Source: Multifurca ochricompacta
Lineage: Eukaryota > Basidiomycota > Agaricomycetes > Russulales > Russulaceae
NCBI GenBank assembly: GCA_022496185.1
Contig: WTXG01000048.1
Span: 62,001 to 126,000, forward strand
Direction: 5' to 3'
DNA: 64,000 nt
In this document: one piece after another, positions 43,875 through 55,076 of the stretch
Numbering within the stretch: position 1 is the first letter of the stretch
Layout: each line of letters opens with the position of its first letter
Notes under the pieces: model-generated
Database searches by the model: none
The model's input: only the letters and a program-made list of their open reading frames with translations
What the model was told of the DNA's origin: nothing
Translations under genes and position numbers: made by a program

Positions 43875-46319
43875 ATGGTCAACAATGGTGAAAAAGTGGG
43901 TATCTTGCCAACTGCTGCGCCCGCGTCCATAAAACGCCCTCAAAGGTCCAAATGGAGGCTTCTTGGGTTTATCACACTGCTCGTTGTTGGAGTAGCATTC
44001 CGTTATACTACTAAATTCGGGCCATTCTCATACATCCCCGGTCAATTGGGCCTCCATGATCCCAAGCTTTGTCCCCAATCAGATGCCCTTTATCCGGATC
44101 GCCACGCGAAACTCTGGGAGAGTCTGGGAGACGACTTCAATCGGGATGCATTCACGAAGAGAGCCGTGGAATGGCTTGGAGGGGCCGTCCGTGTTCCGTA
44201 TGCCCCCCTCCATCTTGCCTTTCCCCATCTTTCCCTTCTAATGCCTCCCTGCCGACAAACAACAAAGAACGGAATCCTACGATAAAATGGGTCCTGTTGG
44301 TGTGGATAAGCGGTGGGAGGTTTTCGGGCCGTTCCATGACTACGTCCTTCAATCATTCCCTCTTACGTGCGTTCATCATAATATATCTCTGAAATTGGCA
44401 TGGGCTGAACGTCCTTTGTACACAACCCAACCAGCCATGCGACTCTTTCGCTGACCAAAGTCAATACGTACGGGTTACTCTATGAGTGGAAGGGTTCAGA
44501 CAACAGTCTCAAACCACTCCTCTTAGCCGCTCATCAGGGTTTGTCCGCGGATCACATGCGTTTGACGGGACTTCCCTCTAACTAACTCTGGTCGATACGC
44601 AGACGTTGTTCCTGTCGAACCCAAGACCGTTGACCAATGGAAATATCCTCCCTTTTCGGGGCACTATGACGGTATGTGCGATGATTACCAATACGATCTG
44701 ATGCAAGATCGCTTAGTTGAAGTCTTCCGCAGGCGAATTCATTTGGGGAAGAGGAAGCTCTGATGACAAGAGCGGATTGATCGGAGCACTGTTACGCGAC
44801 TTTCCATTTGCCTTCCGGGGGTACTGCTGCTAACCAGTCGAAAACAGCTCATCTATCGAAACTTTGCTCGAAAAGAACTTCAAGCCCACTCGTACCATCA
44901 TCCTCTCTTTTGGCTTTGATGAAGAGGCTAGTGGCGTGCAGGTCAGTCATACAACCTTGAGGAGCATGCGGTCCTAAGCTCATGCTTTTGTTAGGGTGCT
45001 CAAAGCTTGTCCCGGGCGATACTAGACAAATACGGTGAAAACTCGATTGCTCTTCTCGTGGACGAGGGTGGTGAGTACCAAGAAGGTCCGATCTTATATA
45101 TGCCTGTGCTCATCCACTCGTAGGTGGGTTTAGCGAAGTAGGAGGCTCAATCATCGCAGTTCCTGGAATCGCCGAAAAAGGATATACGGATACTAGGGTG
45201 ACGGTCTCCACTGCTGGTGGACATTCCAGCGTTCCCCCACCTCACACTGTCAGGCTCTCCCTAAATCCCACTATAACTTCGTCTAACCCACCCTTGATAG
45301 AGTATCGGCATTCTATCCCGTCTTCTCGTCGAATTCGAAGCCAACCCAATCCGACCTCGCCTCGAGCGTGATACTCCTATCTACAGCACCGTGCAATGCG
45401 TAGGACAACACGCCAAGCAATTCCCGGGACGGCTACGTGCGCTTATTAAGGCGTCCGTTCACTCTGACACGGCTTTGGCAAAGCTGGAAGCAGAGTTAAT
45501 CAAAGACGAAACCTATAAAGCGCTGATCGGAACTACACAAGCCATTGACCTTGTGCAAGGTGGGGTCAAGACGAATGCGCTACCCGAAGAAGCGTGGGCC
45601 GTCATCAACCATCGGATTGCAACGCAGAGGTCAGTTTTGTTGCATGAATTTAAAAAAAAAACCATTAGTATTCGTATTCAACTCGTAGTTGCATTACAGC
45701 TCTGTCGCGTCGGTACAACAGCGGGATACTGAAGTCCTGAAGAAGTTGTCCAAGGAGTTCAATCTCACTTTCACTGCTTTCGGTTCGACGATTTCCCCGC
45801 AGGGTGGTTCGAACGCCGGCGCGCTCACCCTGTCAGAGGCTTGGGGGACTGCTCTGGAACCAGCTCCTGTGACACCTACGGGTGAAAACTCGGCGCCATG
45901 GCAGTTATTGAGCGGAACGATCAAGGCAACGTACAATGTTCATAGAGGTCTTGAAGGTGCAGACAATGTGTTTGTGAGCCCTGGTATCATGAGCGGAAAT
46001 ACCGGTGGGTGTATTTTTAATTTAGTTTCTGACATTGCAGTAGAAGGTTGAGGGTTGTGGGCACAGACACGAGGTATTATTGGAAGCTTACGCCCCATAT
46101 CATCCGCTACAATCATTGGAACATGGGTAAGAGCGGTAGTGCACTGTCAAACGGGATCCACACTGTCAACGAACGTACGTTTTAATATTTCGTTTCCTTA
46201 GTGAAAATGAGCTTGACGTATATTACCTTTGGGTAGGTATACGAGCTCAAAACTTTGTGGAAGTGATCAAGTTTTTTACCATGTTGATTCTCAATGTGGA
46301 TGAAACCACGACATTCTAG
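43875..46319 (+). CDS. CPS1: Gly-X carboxypeptidase Cps1-like, M20 family, membrane-anchored
   Basis: Zinc carboxypeptidase that releases C-terminal residues from small peptides in the vacuole. Twelve exons: 43875-44197, 44268-44366, 44435-44538, 44603-44671, 44733-44790, 44848-44941, 44995-45070, 45124-45248, 45301-45629, 45700-46004, 46067-46174, 46237-46319; 590 residues and every phase fits. An N-terminal signal anchor lies near residues 28-48 (LLGFITLLVVGVAFRY). M20 metal and catalytic motifs in order: LLLAAHQDVVPV (His, Asp), WGRGSSDDKSG (bridging Asp), SFGFDEEASGVQG (catalytic Glu-Glu), LVDEGGG, STAGGHSSVPPPHTSIGIL (dimerisation domain), and GIMSGNTDTRYYW. It ends FTMLILNVDE. Expected active residues are all present. 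Confidence 0.94.
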
Positions 46320-48173
46320 AATCTAGGATGTAAGTAAGGTAGGTAGGTTAAATGTAAAAGAAAAGAGAAATAAGATGGCAGTATCAATTGGTTGACCAAA
46401 ATGGTTTCCCCCCCCCCCCTCCCACCCCGAATTTTTTTTCGTACCATTGATGAGAACTTTGTGAAGTTCTGGCCTCTAATTCTAGTTCTTAACTTAAAGG
46501 TCGAGTAAGCATCAACTTTATCCCCAAAGATAGGGCAGACAGGCAGGGCAGGACATTTGAAACCTATTTGATTTAACCGTCTTCCCTGTGTGTCATGGGA
46601 TTAAGATTGAGGGATTGGCCATTACCAGCCACATGGCAGGTTTGCAAACAAAAAAAAAAAACAAAAGTAATACACTTTTCAAAGTTTGGGTGAGGGAGGA
46701 GCGGGAGCGACTAACCCACGCGATTGAGTCGAGTCAAGCATGAAGCAGAAATTGTGTTTGATTCAATTCAATTCAAATAAAATAAGGGTTGGCACTAAAG
46801 TTCTAGTGTTGTTTAGTTAGTGCCTGAACACATGTACGAGAAAGATCCCTCGGTCTATTTATTTTCTTACGATAAACCTAATAGAAGTAGATAAAGAGCT
46901 TTTAAAGCCTGGCCTGATGTACAGGTACTTTTTTTTTTTATTTACTCGGCAAAAAAAAAAGAAAAAAGGGAAGAGCGGAATGATATCTGAGAGAACCCGC
47001 TCTGTTCGCTCGCTTCAATTTTTTTTTTGTTCAGAACTCCTACCACCACCGCCGCCACCACTACTATTACTACAACCACCATCACCAGAGGGAAAGGGAA
47101 AAAAAAAAACTCAGGCTAACTTAAAGTAGGTCAGTGGCGCAAATAACCGCCCGCCACACATAAGCAAAAAAAAAAAAAGGTACGACACGATGATGATACG
47201 CGTATTTTTACACGTTGGCGTCGGTTAGTTGAACGTGAGGAGGAGGAGGAGGAGGAGGGGGGGGTCCAGAGCGTATCTGATTCATATGACGAAGCAAAGG
47301 AAAAATAAATAAAATCATGAAATCTGGCTTGCTGACTCACTGACCTGTCAAACAACTTCACTGCCTCCAGGAAGTTCGAAAAAGGAACCAACTAACAATA
47401 ACACAACGACAACAACGACAACAACTTTAGGCTTTGGGGGGGGGGGGGGGAGAGGAGGGATACGGGTGCAGCACAGCGCATATGATGTGTGTGTGTGGAG
47501 GGGCCAAAACAAATTAGTAAATAGCCGTCCATTCGGTCAAACGATCGGATCAACGGATCACAAAAAAAGATTTAGCAACGATTTATATGTGTGCACGGTG
47601 GGGTTTGGTGGTCTGCATCTGTCTGTGTTCAATCCTCGCGCTCGGTCGCCAAAAAAAAAAAAAAAAACTCTTTGAATCGAACGAACCGACATCGATACGA
47701 AGAACACTGTTACAAGTTTATAGCACCACCACACACACACTACTGGTGATCTGTCTTGTTTTCTTTTTGCTGGGGGCAGTTCAAAAGGGTTGGCCTTCGA
47801 CATGAGACAAGACGTTCTTCTTCTAACTTTATCCACTCGCATAAACACACGACTCTTCAGAGAGTTGAGTTGCATCGAGGTAAGAGATCATGGCCGCTCC
47901 AGGGGGAACATGCGTATTGCCTCTAGACCTGTGGGCACAAGCGGTCTCCTTGACCACGGAGCTCCACTTGATCATCTTCTTACTAATGTTGGTGGTAGGG
48001 ACTGCGTCCTGACTTGATATGTTGTGCGCTGGCGTTCGCCTGCGAACAAAAGATGACTAACGATAATCTCGTTCCTTCCAAAGGAAAGAAAAAAAAGAAA
48101 AAAGCCTCCGAATCTATCATACCATTCCATACCGAATAGAAAGTCTTCCCTTGAGTCTCTAATCTCGTCTCTG
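46320..48173. other. Intergenic, homopolymer-rich, convergent 3' regions
   Basis: About 1.85 kb between convergently transcribed CPS1 and NRK1. Many A-, T-, C- and G-runs (46408-46417, 47437-47450, 47651-47667), a GGA trinucleotide run (47236-47260) and an ACC/TAC-rich run (47040-47080). Open frames here are made of these runs. No gene seen. Confidence 0.5.
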
Positions 48174-49505
48174 TTAACATTGCACTTCCCCGGTCACGGT
48201 GGCAACAGGTTTACGAAGCACTGCTATGAGCTCTTCGCAGCATCTCTCGACGATATCATTCATACTCAGCTCCAGGGATTCGATGAGCACGAGGTTTGGG
48301 AGTAATGGCGAACCCTGCTCGACGTCGCCATTCTGTTTCAGTTTAATGTAAGAACTAACGGTCGGTAGTAATAGCGGCAAGGACATACGATGAATATGGA
48401 ACGATGTGCATCGACGTACGCCGGATAGACAAGTTGTTCAAAGTAGTCAGGTGGGTCCTTCCAGAACGCACCCTCTGTATTCATTTGTTCTCCGAGAGTA
48501 AAGTGAATGGACAGGGGAGGTGAGCGGGGGGGATTGAAGCGGGAGAGAAGAAGGGCATAAGAAGTGTGGACTCTGAAAGTACACAAAGTTGTAGAACTCA
48601 CCAGCGGTAGCGTATCCTGAACGCTTCTTTCTCCGTTCCTTGAGAACATCACATGGTACGCGAAGGAACACCTTAGCATCGAAAGTATCAACGACTTCCT
48701 ATAACATATCAAATGAAGAGTTCAGAGCAAGGGGGGGGGGAATGAGATCGCCATCGGTACGCGGCAGAGCAGAGTGTATCATACCTGATCCCAGTATAAT
48801 AAGAAACCGTCCACGAGTCCCCACACAACGCGTGTTCCGGACGCAGCCTCAACCTCCTTCTGTACCCTCGTGATCTCCGTGGTCCATCGTTCAGCCACAG
48901 AATCGGTAAGCGGGACAGGCTTTTGCTCGTTCAGGTGATCATGAGAGGAATGATCATCTGGTATGCGGGCGATGCGTTTGACAGTGTGCAGAAATGTGCG
49001 TAGGCGCGGCCAGGCTATCGCCGTGGGAGCGGTGTCCCAGTCCTGTCCAAGCGTGGGGTGTATTGGTAATGTCGCTTCGGGCTACGTCAAACAAAACAAA
49101 AAAAAAAAAACAAAAAAAAAAGAAATAATAAATAGTATGTCAACGCAAGCGTTAAAAAGTCATACAGGGGCAAAGTCCTGAATGGAAGAGAGAGAAAAGG
49201 GGGGGAACCAGGTTAGCCAGAAAGTAAAAATTAATAATAATAAAAAAGAGTTGGATCATAAAGTACATCTTGATGAATGATGAAGCTGTCCGGAAGGATG
49301 TTGCGTAGATGCTTCGCGAGGGTCGTCTTACCAGAGCAGGTCGCGCCACTAAACGATATTTTTTAATTTTGTCAATGAAAAGAATAATCGGATTAGATCA
49401 AGTGCGAGGGATTATACGTTACCCGATTCCTACGAGAATAACGCGGGTTTTCTGAATTTGTTCAGATGTATGGGGTGTCGAAGGGGACAAATCCGTAAGC
49501 GTCAT
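48174..49505 (-). CDS. NRK1: Nicotinamide riboside kinase
   Basis: Phosphorylates nicotinamide riboside to NMN for NAD salvage in the cytosol. Seven exons: 49505-49423, 49348-49267, 49177-49166, 49081-48785, 48698-48602, 48474-48389, 48332-48174; 271 residues with all phases consistent. Walker A is GGATCSGKTTLAKHL (split by intron 1), then LPDSFIIHQDDFAPPE. The catalytic Asp region FIIHQDDFAP is formed across a 12-nt micro-exon (DFAP). LGQDWDTAPTAIAW matches the family's NWDxPxAIDW motif, and WGLVDGFLLYWDQ, VFLRVPCDVLKERRKKR and EGAFWKDPPDYFEQLVYPAY (lid and substrate side) match in order. The start is the ATG at 49505, in frame with the P-loop exon. Confidence 0.93.
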
Positions 49506-50423
49506 TTTGGGTTTGGGGTTTTGATTACTGCGAGCGAGTGAGAGAGCGAAAAGCCAGCCAGCCAGCAAGCAAGCAAGCAAGGGCTCCCGACCGACCGACC
49601 GACCGACCGTCAACTCGCGGGAATCTCAAACCCAAACGGTGATTACCAGAGATTGGTGATTAGCGCCCTTACCTCCTCCGCCTTGGTCCCAAGCCGACCC
49701 ACCACGATGTCCATCCAGTCGCAATTTTACCGAAAAAACAATTCGCGTCAATGGGGAGGATTACAGGGGGGGTTTTTTTTTTTCGCGTTCGTGCTCGCGT
49801 TCGTGTTCGTATTCGCCCTTTCTACAGCAGCGCAACTTCTATTCCGTCTGTCTTTCTGTTCTGCAACACGTTTCAAGAAGGTGGTGCTATTAACGAGCTC
49901 CGGTCTCATACATCCCAAAAGGTTCCGCGGGTAACTATGGTATGCATGGCATGTATGCATGGCTTGGTGGAAAAAGGGAGATGGGGGGGGGGGGGGGGAG
50001 AGGGAGGCGCAAGATTCTTTAGGTAAACTGTACGTTAGCCTTCTCTGGCTTTGGGGGTTGTATCAATCACATTTTCCACTTGACTGAACATTATGATTCT
50101 TGGGTCTGCCATCTTCAACACATCCATCAATTTAGCATATATCAGTTTTTCTATCTGTCCCTGGCGACTGGGGGGACTCAAAGACGGGTAACTCGAAAAC
50201 CAATTCATTTCAACCAGTACTACTCTACTCTCAACCAAGCTCCATCCACCTCTCACCCTCCCTCCTCCCCTTTGCAATCTCGACTCAAAAAACCCCGGAT
50301 GTCGTATCAATTGTTCTTTCTTGTGCTGACACATTTTGCCGCCTTGTAGTTCAGTTGAGTGAAGATCGGAGGTGATGGGCGCTCGACCTAACCACTGCCA
50401 ATATTCCCAGTTGCCAATGCAAG

Positions 50424-50455
<32 letters not shown>

Positions 50456-52400
50456 TGTATGTATGTATGTATGGTGGATCCAGGTAGTAGGCGAGCCGCT
50501 TCTGAATTCCAAAAGGTACGCCAGTGCCACCAATTCACTGTTTGTCGTCGTTCGTCGGTTTTAAAACGGCACGACCCCATCTATAGGGTAAAAAAAAAAG
50601 GGAAGTGAAGTGTACAGGGTCAGTCTGGTTAGTTCTAGCTTTCTTCGTTCGCTAATGGAGGTTTGCGGCGGGGCTACACACACAGTGTAATAAGTTGTGT
50701 CGCGTCGGATCATCGCTTTCCTCCTTGGGCTGAAACCCCTAAGCCTGATATGCCCTAGCTCCTTCTCGTTGACCCGCTCGAGTCCAAGTGGTGGTCTTTT
50801 GTGTCACGGCGGCCATGCTCCTTATTCTATAGTATTTGTAAGAAGCACATAGTTCCACTTTTCCACTATTACTATTACCAATCACAATGGAGATGCCAAG
50901 CAAACCCATTTGATTTGATGGTGAGTGAGTGAGAGGGGACGACCAGGCTGTACGGATAGAAATGTGAGGAAGGTGCATGCAGTGCAGGAAATATAATAAG
51001 AATAGAACGGGCTCTTTCACATTCTAGCTTTTGGGGAAAGAGTATAACTTTCCTTGCTCACTCCGTTCCGAGAGACCGAGACGAAATGACAATGAGTTTG
51101 CCTGAGTTTGCCTGACATGGCATGGCATAGCACATGGCATAGCATAGCATAAACCCAGTCGGTTGCTTCTTTGCCTTCGCTTAATCTACCTTATTGACTT
51201 TTCATCCCATATCCCTTGCAAGTTATCAAATGAACGCCGCCTTGCTACGTTACCTTTTTTCTGGCCCACTCTGTGCTGGACACGACATAAAACGGTTTAG
51301 ACTGATCCGTTGCAAACGGGGATATCGATTCAGAGCCCCCCCCAACATACACACACACACACACCAAAGAAAATAATAAAAATAAATAATAAATAATAAT
51401 GCTATTTGGCGACGGCGGCCAACCCAGCAATTTGTAGTAGACAACCTACAGAGACACAAGAAGCTGTGGCCTTGCTTATGCTCACGAACATGAACAATCT
51501 AAACACCGCGCAGGCACTCCGACGTCCGACGGCGCCATACGCACCAATAGAATGCAACCAGGTCTCTGATATAGAAACTGCATATCAAAGTTTCAGCAAG
51601 CTTATTTTAATTTTTGTTTTCATGATGTATACAGTTTTATTTTTATTTTTAATTTATTCTCTCTAATCTAATAAGACATGCCAATAGACGCCCTACAAAT
51701 TCGAAGTCGGGGTGGAAGAGGAGAAGGAGGGAGAGAGGAAGAGGAAGAGGAAGAGGAAGAGGGAAAAGGTAAGGGTGGTTAAGGGGGGAAGGGGGGGACA
51801 ATGACAACAGATACACACAGATACACACACACAGACACTGAGTGGCGTTGGTCGTTCCTATCCTATTTCCTACGCTACGGCCTACGCCTATGCCTACGCC
51901 TACGCCTAGACCTACGCGAGCGATTGGAGGAGATTCAAAACCAAAAACATGGCACGGCGCGGACGGAATGAGCCCCATGCGAGCGAGGCGCACCCTTTCC
52001 ATTTGCGGGAGGACATTTTCAGCGAGCCGCCCAAGTGAAATTTGGGTTTCCTTCTCAGCGAGAACGAGACAAGCGCTCAAGAGAATGCAGCCCTCGATCA
52101 CCTTTGGGCTGACCCCCCTTGTCGTGTGTGTATACATAAAATGGCTGACGGGCGGTCAAGCCTTCCATCTTTCTTGACAAGTTTTCCTCCTCCTCTTCCC
52201 CTCCCTCCCTCCTCCTTATATCTTATACTTCTCTTCTCTTCTACTTCTACTTCGATTTCGACTTCTACCTCAACTTCTCGCGCGCGCTACACTCTCAACC
52301 TCGGTCACAACCCCCATTCGGCGATCCGCCATTTTTTTTTCTCACACCCTCACATCACCATTCATCTCCCCTTCACGCGTTTACATACTCTCTCTGATCG
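49506..52400. other. Intergenic, microsatellite-rich; divergent promoter region of NRK1 and the G-alpha gene
   Basis: About 2.9 kb. Contains CCGA/CAAG tandem units (49560-49608), an ATGT tetranucleotide array (about 50426-50472), a (CA)n run (51351-51362), GAGGAA runs (51720-51770) and a CCTACG-type hexamer array (51875-51915). Open frames (49653-49934 plus, 50035-50580 minus, 51649-52137 minus) are largely translations of these arrays. 52150-52400 is pyrimidine-rich, as expected for a fungal promoter before the ATG at 52401. Confidence 0.5.
50426..50472. repeat. ATGT tetranucleotide microsatellite
   Basis: About eleven units of the tetranucleotide ATGT in near-perfect array. Confidence 0.9.
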
Positions 52401-52757
52401 ATGGTCCTTCTCACTCGTCGCTCTGACGAGTCTGTAGATCCGCTTTCACGAGCACTCGCTCCTCCAAAAAACGAGTCAGCAGAGCAGCGTGCTATTCGCG
52501 AAGCGAAGGAAGCTGAAGCATGTCGAGAAAGCAATCGCATCGATGAAATAATTAAACAAGAGAAGCAGGCGATTTCTCGAAAGAAGGCTCCAGTAAAGGT
52601 CCTCATGTTGGGTCAGACGGAGAGCGGTGCGCATACTCCTCCTCCCCCTTTTATCCCTCGTCCTCCGTACTGATCCCAACTCTGTATACCATAGGAAAGT
52701 CCACGACGGTAAAAAGTTCTTCCAAGTCCTCCACTTTGCATGATAGAACGTGCACTC

Positions 52758-52788
<31 letters not shown>

Positions 52789-54348
52789 CCTATCTAGTCT
52801 TCCAATTGTCCTACGCTCGACAAGCATGGGAGGATGAACGCATGTCATGGAGAACAGTGATACATCTCAACCTCGTCCGCTCCGTTAACACGATTCTCGA
52901 TGCGCTAGAGAACGCTCCTGAGATAGCCAGTCGGGTGAACCTGTTGCGAATGAGGCTAGGCCCACTCCGACATGTGCAACACGACCTCGAGACCCATCTT
53001 GGACTCACCGAGGGTGAGGAAATTCACGCGGCTTCCGAGGCCGGAATCCTTCGACGCCCCGCGGAGGTCTGTGTACGTTCTCGGAGTGGATGGGCCGCCG
53101 CGCTGGGTTTTGCCAAGCAGCGGGCTCGTAACCCAGGTCGGCACTCGCTCGCGGAAGAAGCCTTGGAGGTTATCCTCAAGTCCCGCGATGATATTGCTGC
53201 GTTGTGGGGAGACGACGATGTCCGCGCTGCATTAGAAGAGCGAGGCGTAAGGCTTGAGGATCAATCCGGATTGTGAGTTTCTTTTTTTTTTTTTTTTCTC
53301 TCCCAGCTCTTTTGGAGAAAGAGGAGGGATAGGAGGGAGAGAGGGGATTTTCCCGTAGGGGGGGGCTCACATGCTCTCGTAGTTTCTTGGACGATCTTTA
53401 TCGCATTGCTCATCGGGGTTATGAGCCAACGGACGACGATGTGGTGCGGGCACGGTTACGGACAATGGGCGTGCAGGAGTACCGTTTCTTGTTTGAAACA
53501 GGTACGCATGTCGGATTTGGAGTTCCCCATTCGCATGAAGTCCGTTAACTCTCTCTGATAAGGACAAGAGGCGGGTCACGAATGGATCTTTTACGACGTC
53601 GGTGGTTCTCGAACTCATGTGAGTCTGGGTCACATGTGACTCATCTTCTTTTTTTTATCTGATAAACTATCGTAACAGCGCGGTTCATGGCATCCATATT
53701 TTATGGACGTCAAGGCGATTATCTTTCTCGCACCGATATCCGTGTTTGATGAGAAACTTGAAGGGGAAGCAGGTGGCAACCGATTAGAGGATAGTATCAA
53801 GTTCTGGACTACCATTTGTAAATCAAAACTCCTCACAAAGGTAAAGTAATTCAAGTTCGTCGTTATGTAATACTCCGAACTAACGGGCGCCACGATCGTT
53901 CATTCATTCATTCATTCAAGGTGCAATTGATCCTCTTCCTCAACAAGTGTGATATCTTGGAGAGGAAACTTGTACGTGGAGTCCCACTAAGGCGATATAT
54001 CCCAACATACGGTGACCGGGCGAATGACATGCCAACGGCATCAAAATGTGCGTCACTCTTGAGTTGAAACTCATTCAGGACTAACTGACTGACCCACCCG
54101 TTGTAGATCTCCGCAAGCAATTTCAAGAAATCGCCCGGAAACACTCACCAGAGCCTCGTCGAGTTTATACATACCTCACCACTGCTATTGTACGTATTCC
54201 CTTTTTTTTTTCAAAAAATCATGTGAATCTGAGTACGATGGTTGTTTTCTCGTCCTATTAGGATACCCGTGCCATGGCTGCAACCCTCGGGATGATTCGC
54301 GTTGGCATCGTCAATGACAACCTCCAAACCGCAGAGCTTTTACGTTGA
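52401..54348 (+). CDS. Divergent heterotrimeric G-protein alpha subunit, catalytic Gln replaced by Ser
   Basis: GTP-binding signalling protein of the agaricomycete-expanded G-alpha type. Nine exons: 52401-52626, 52695-52715, 52798-53272, 53383-53501, 53563-53618, 53679-53840, 53921-54047, 54107-54189, 54262-54348; 451 residues, phases consistent. The P-loop LGQTESGKSTTVK is split over exon 1 and a 21-nt micro-exon whose donor (GTTCTT) is weak. A long helical domain spans about residues 85-260, larger than in canonical G-alpha (about 355 residues total). Switch I is VVRARLRTMGV. The G3 motif is DVGGSRTH, where canonical proteins have DVGGQ. G4 is LILFLNKCDIL. The N-terminus MVLLTRRSDE lacks the MGxxxS myristoylation motif and the C-terminus AELLR has no cysteine. 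It is probably soluble or bound by other means, with slow GTP hydrolysis (inference). Confidence 0.9.
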
Positions 54349-55052
54349 AGATCTTGCGCCTCTTCCCCCTCCCCCCCCCCCAACCCTTTATTTTTTTATT
54401 TTATTTTTACCGAGGAAAGTAGCAGCAACAGCACGGAAATACGAACACCCCATGAACCCCCCCCCCCTCCTTCTCCCTCCTTTCGCCACTATCACACAGG
54501 ACTCTCAATTTTATTTTTACCCTTTCTTGTTTGTTAGGTGAACTCCCCCCCCTTATATCAAATGCCCCTATCGTTAACGCCCACGCCACGAAAGCGGAAA
54601 CGCAACGCAATGCAACACCATGGACCGGACGGATAGACGGATGGATTAGAATGTTTTTTTTTTGTTTTTTTTTTTTGTTTTGGTGGTTTTTGAAAGAAAG
54701 ACAACAACGAATTCCCCTTGTGCCAATAATGTGTGCTTTTTTGGCTTTTTTTTTCTTTTCTTTTCGCCCTACGCCCCCTCTCTCTCTCTCCCTGCCTGCT
54801 TCCCTGCTCTTTTTTTTCTCTCGAGTTTCCATCAAATATCAAAATAGGTTGTATAATAATTTTAGTATCTATCGAGATGCATACAGTAATCATAATTAAA
54901 AACTAAGTTTAGTGCACATATACACACAGCGACTCGGAGCGCATACTCGCGGATTGAGCGACTGACTTGAGGGGGGGGACACGAGTTTTTCTCTATTGTT
55001 TTTTTTTTTTTTTTAAAAAAAAAAAAAGAAAACCATTCAAAACGCGCGGAGT

Positions 55053-55076
55053 TTAGGATTAGGATTAGGATTAGGG
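55053..55076 (+). repeat. Short telomere-like tract (three TTAGGA, one TTAGGG)
   Basis: TTAGGA occurs three times in tandem and is followed by TTAGGG, the usual fungal telomere unit. Only 24 bp, so chance or microsatellite origin is possible. Confidence 0.5.

Noticed and set aside
49653..49934. Plus-strand open frame (ATG at 49707) with a Phe/Val-rich membrane-like segment
   Set aside because: The hydrophobic part is the translation of a G-run, a T-run and TTCGTG repeats; no partner exons, no family features. Kept out of the gene list.
50035..50580. 181-codon minus-strand open frame with repeated IHTY units
   Set aside because: The repeats are the ATGT microsatellite read in frame; not a protein repeat under selection.
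51649..52137. 162-codon minus-strand open frame
   Set aside because: Much of it is translated hexamer and GAGGAA microsatellite (Val/Gly, Leu/Pro runs); no recognisable domain.
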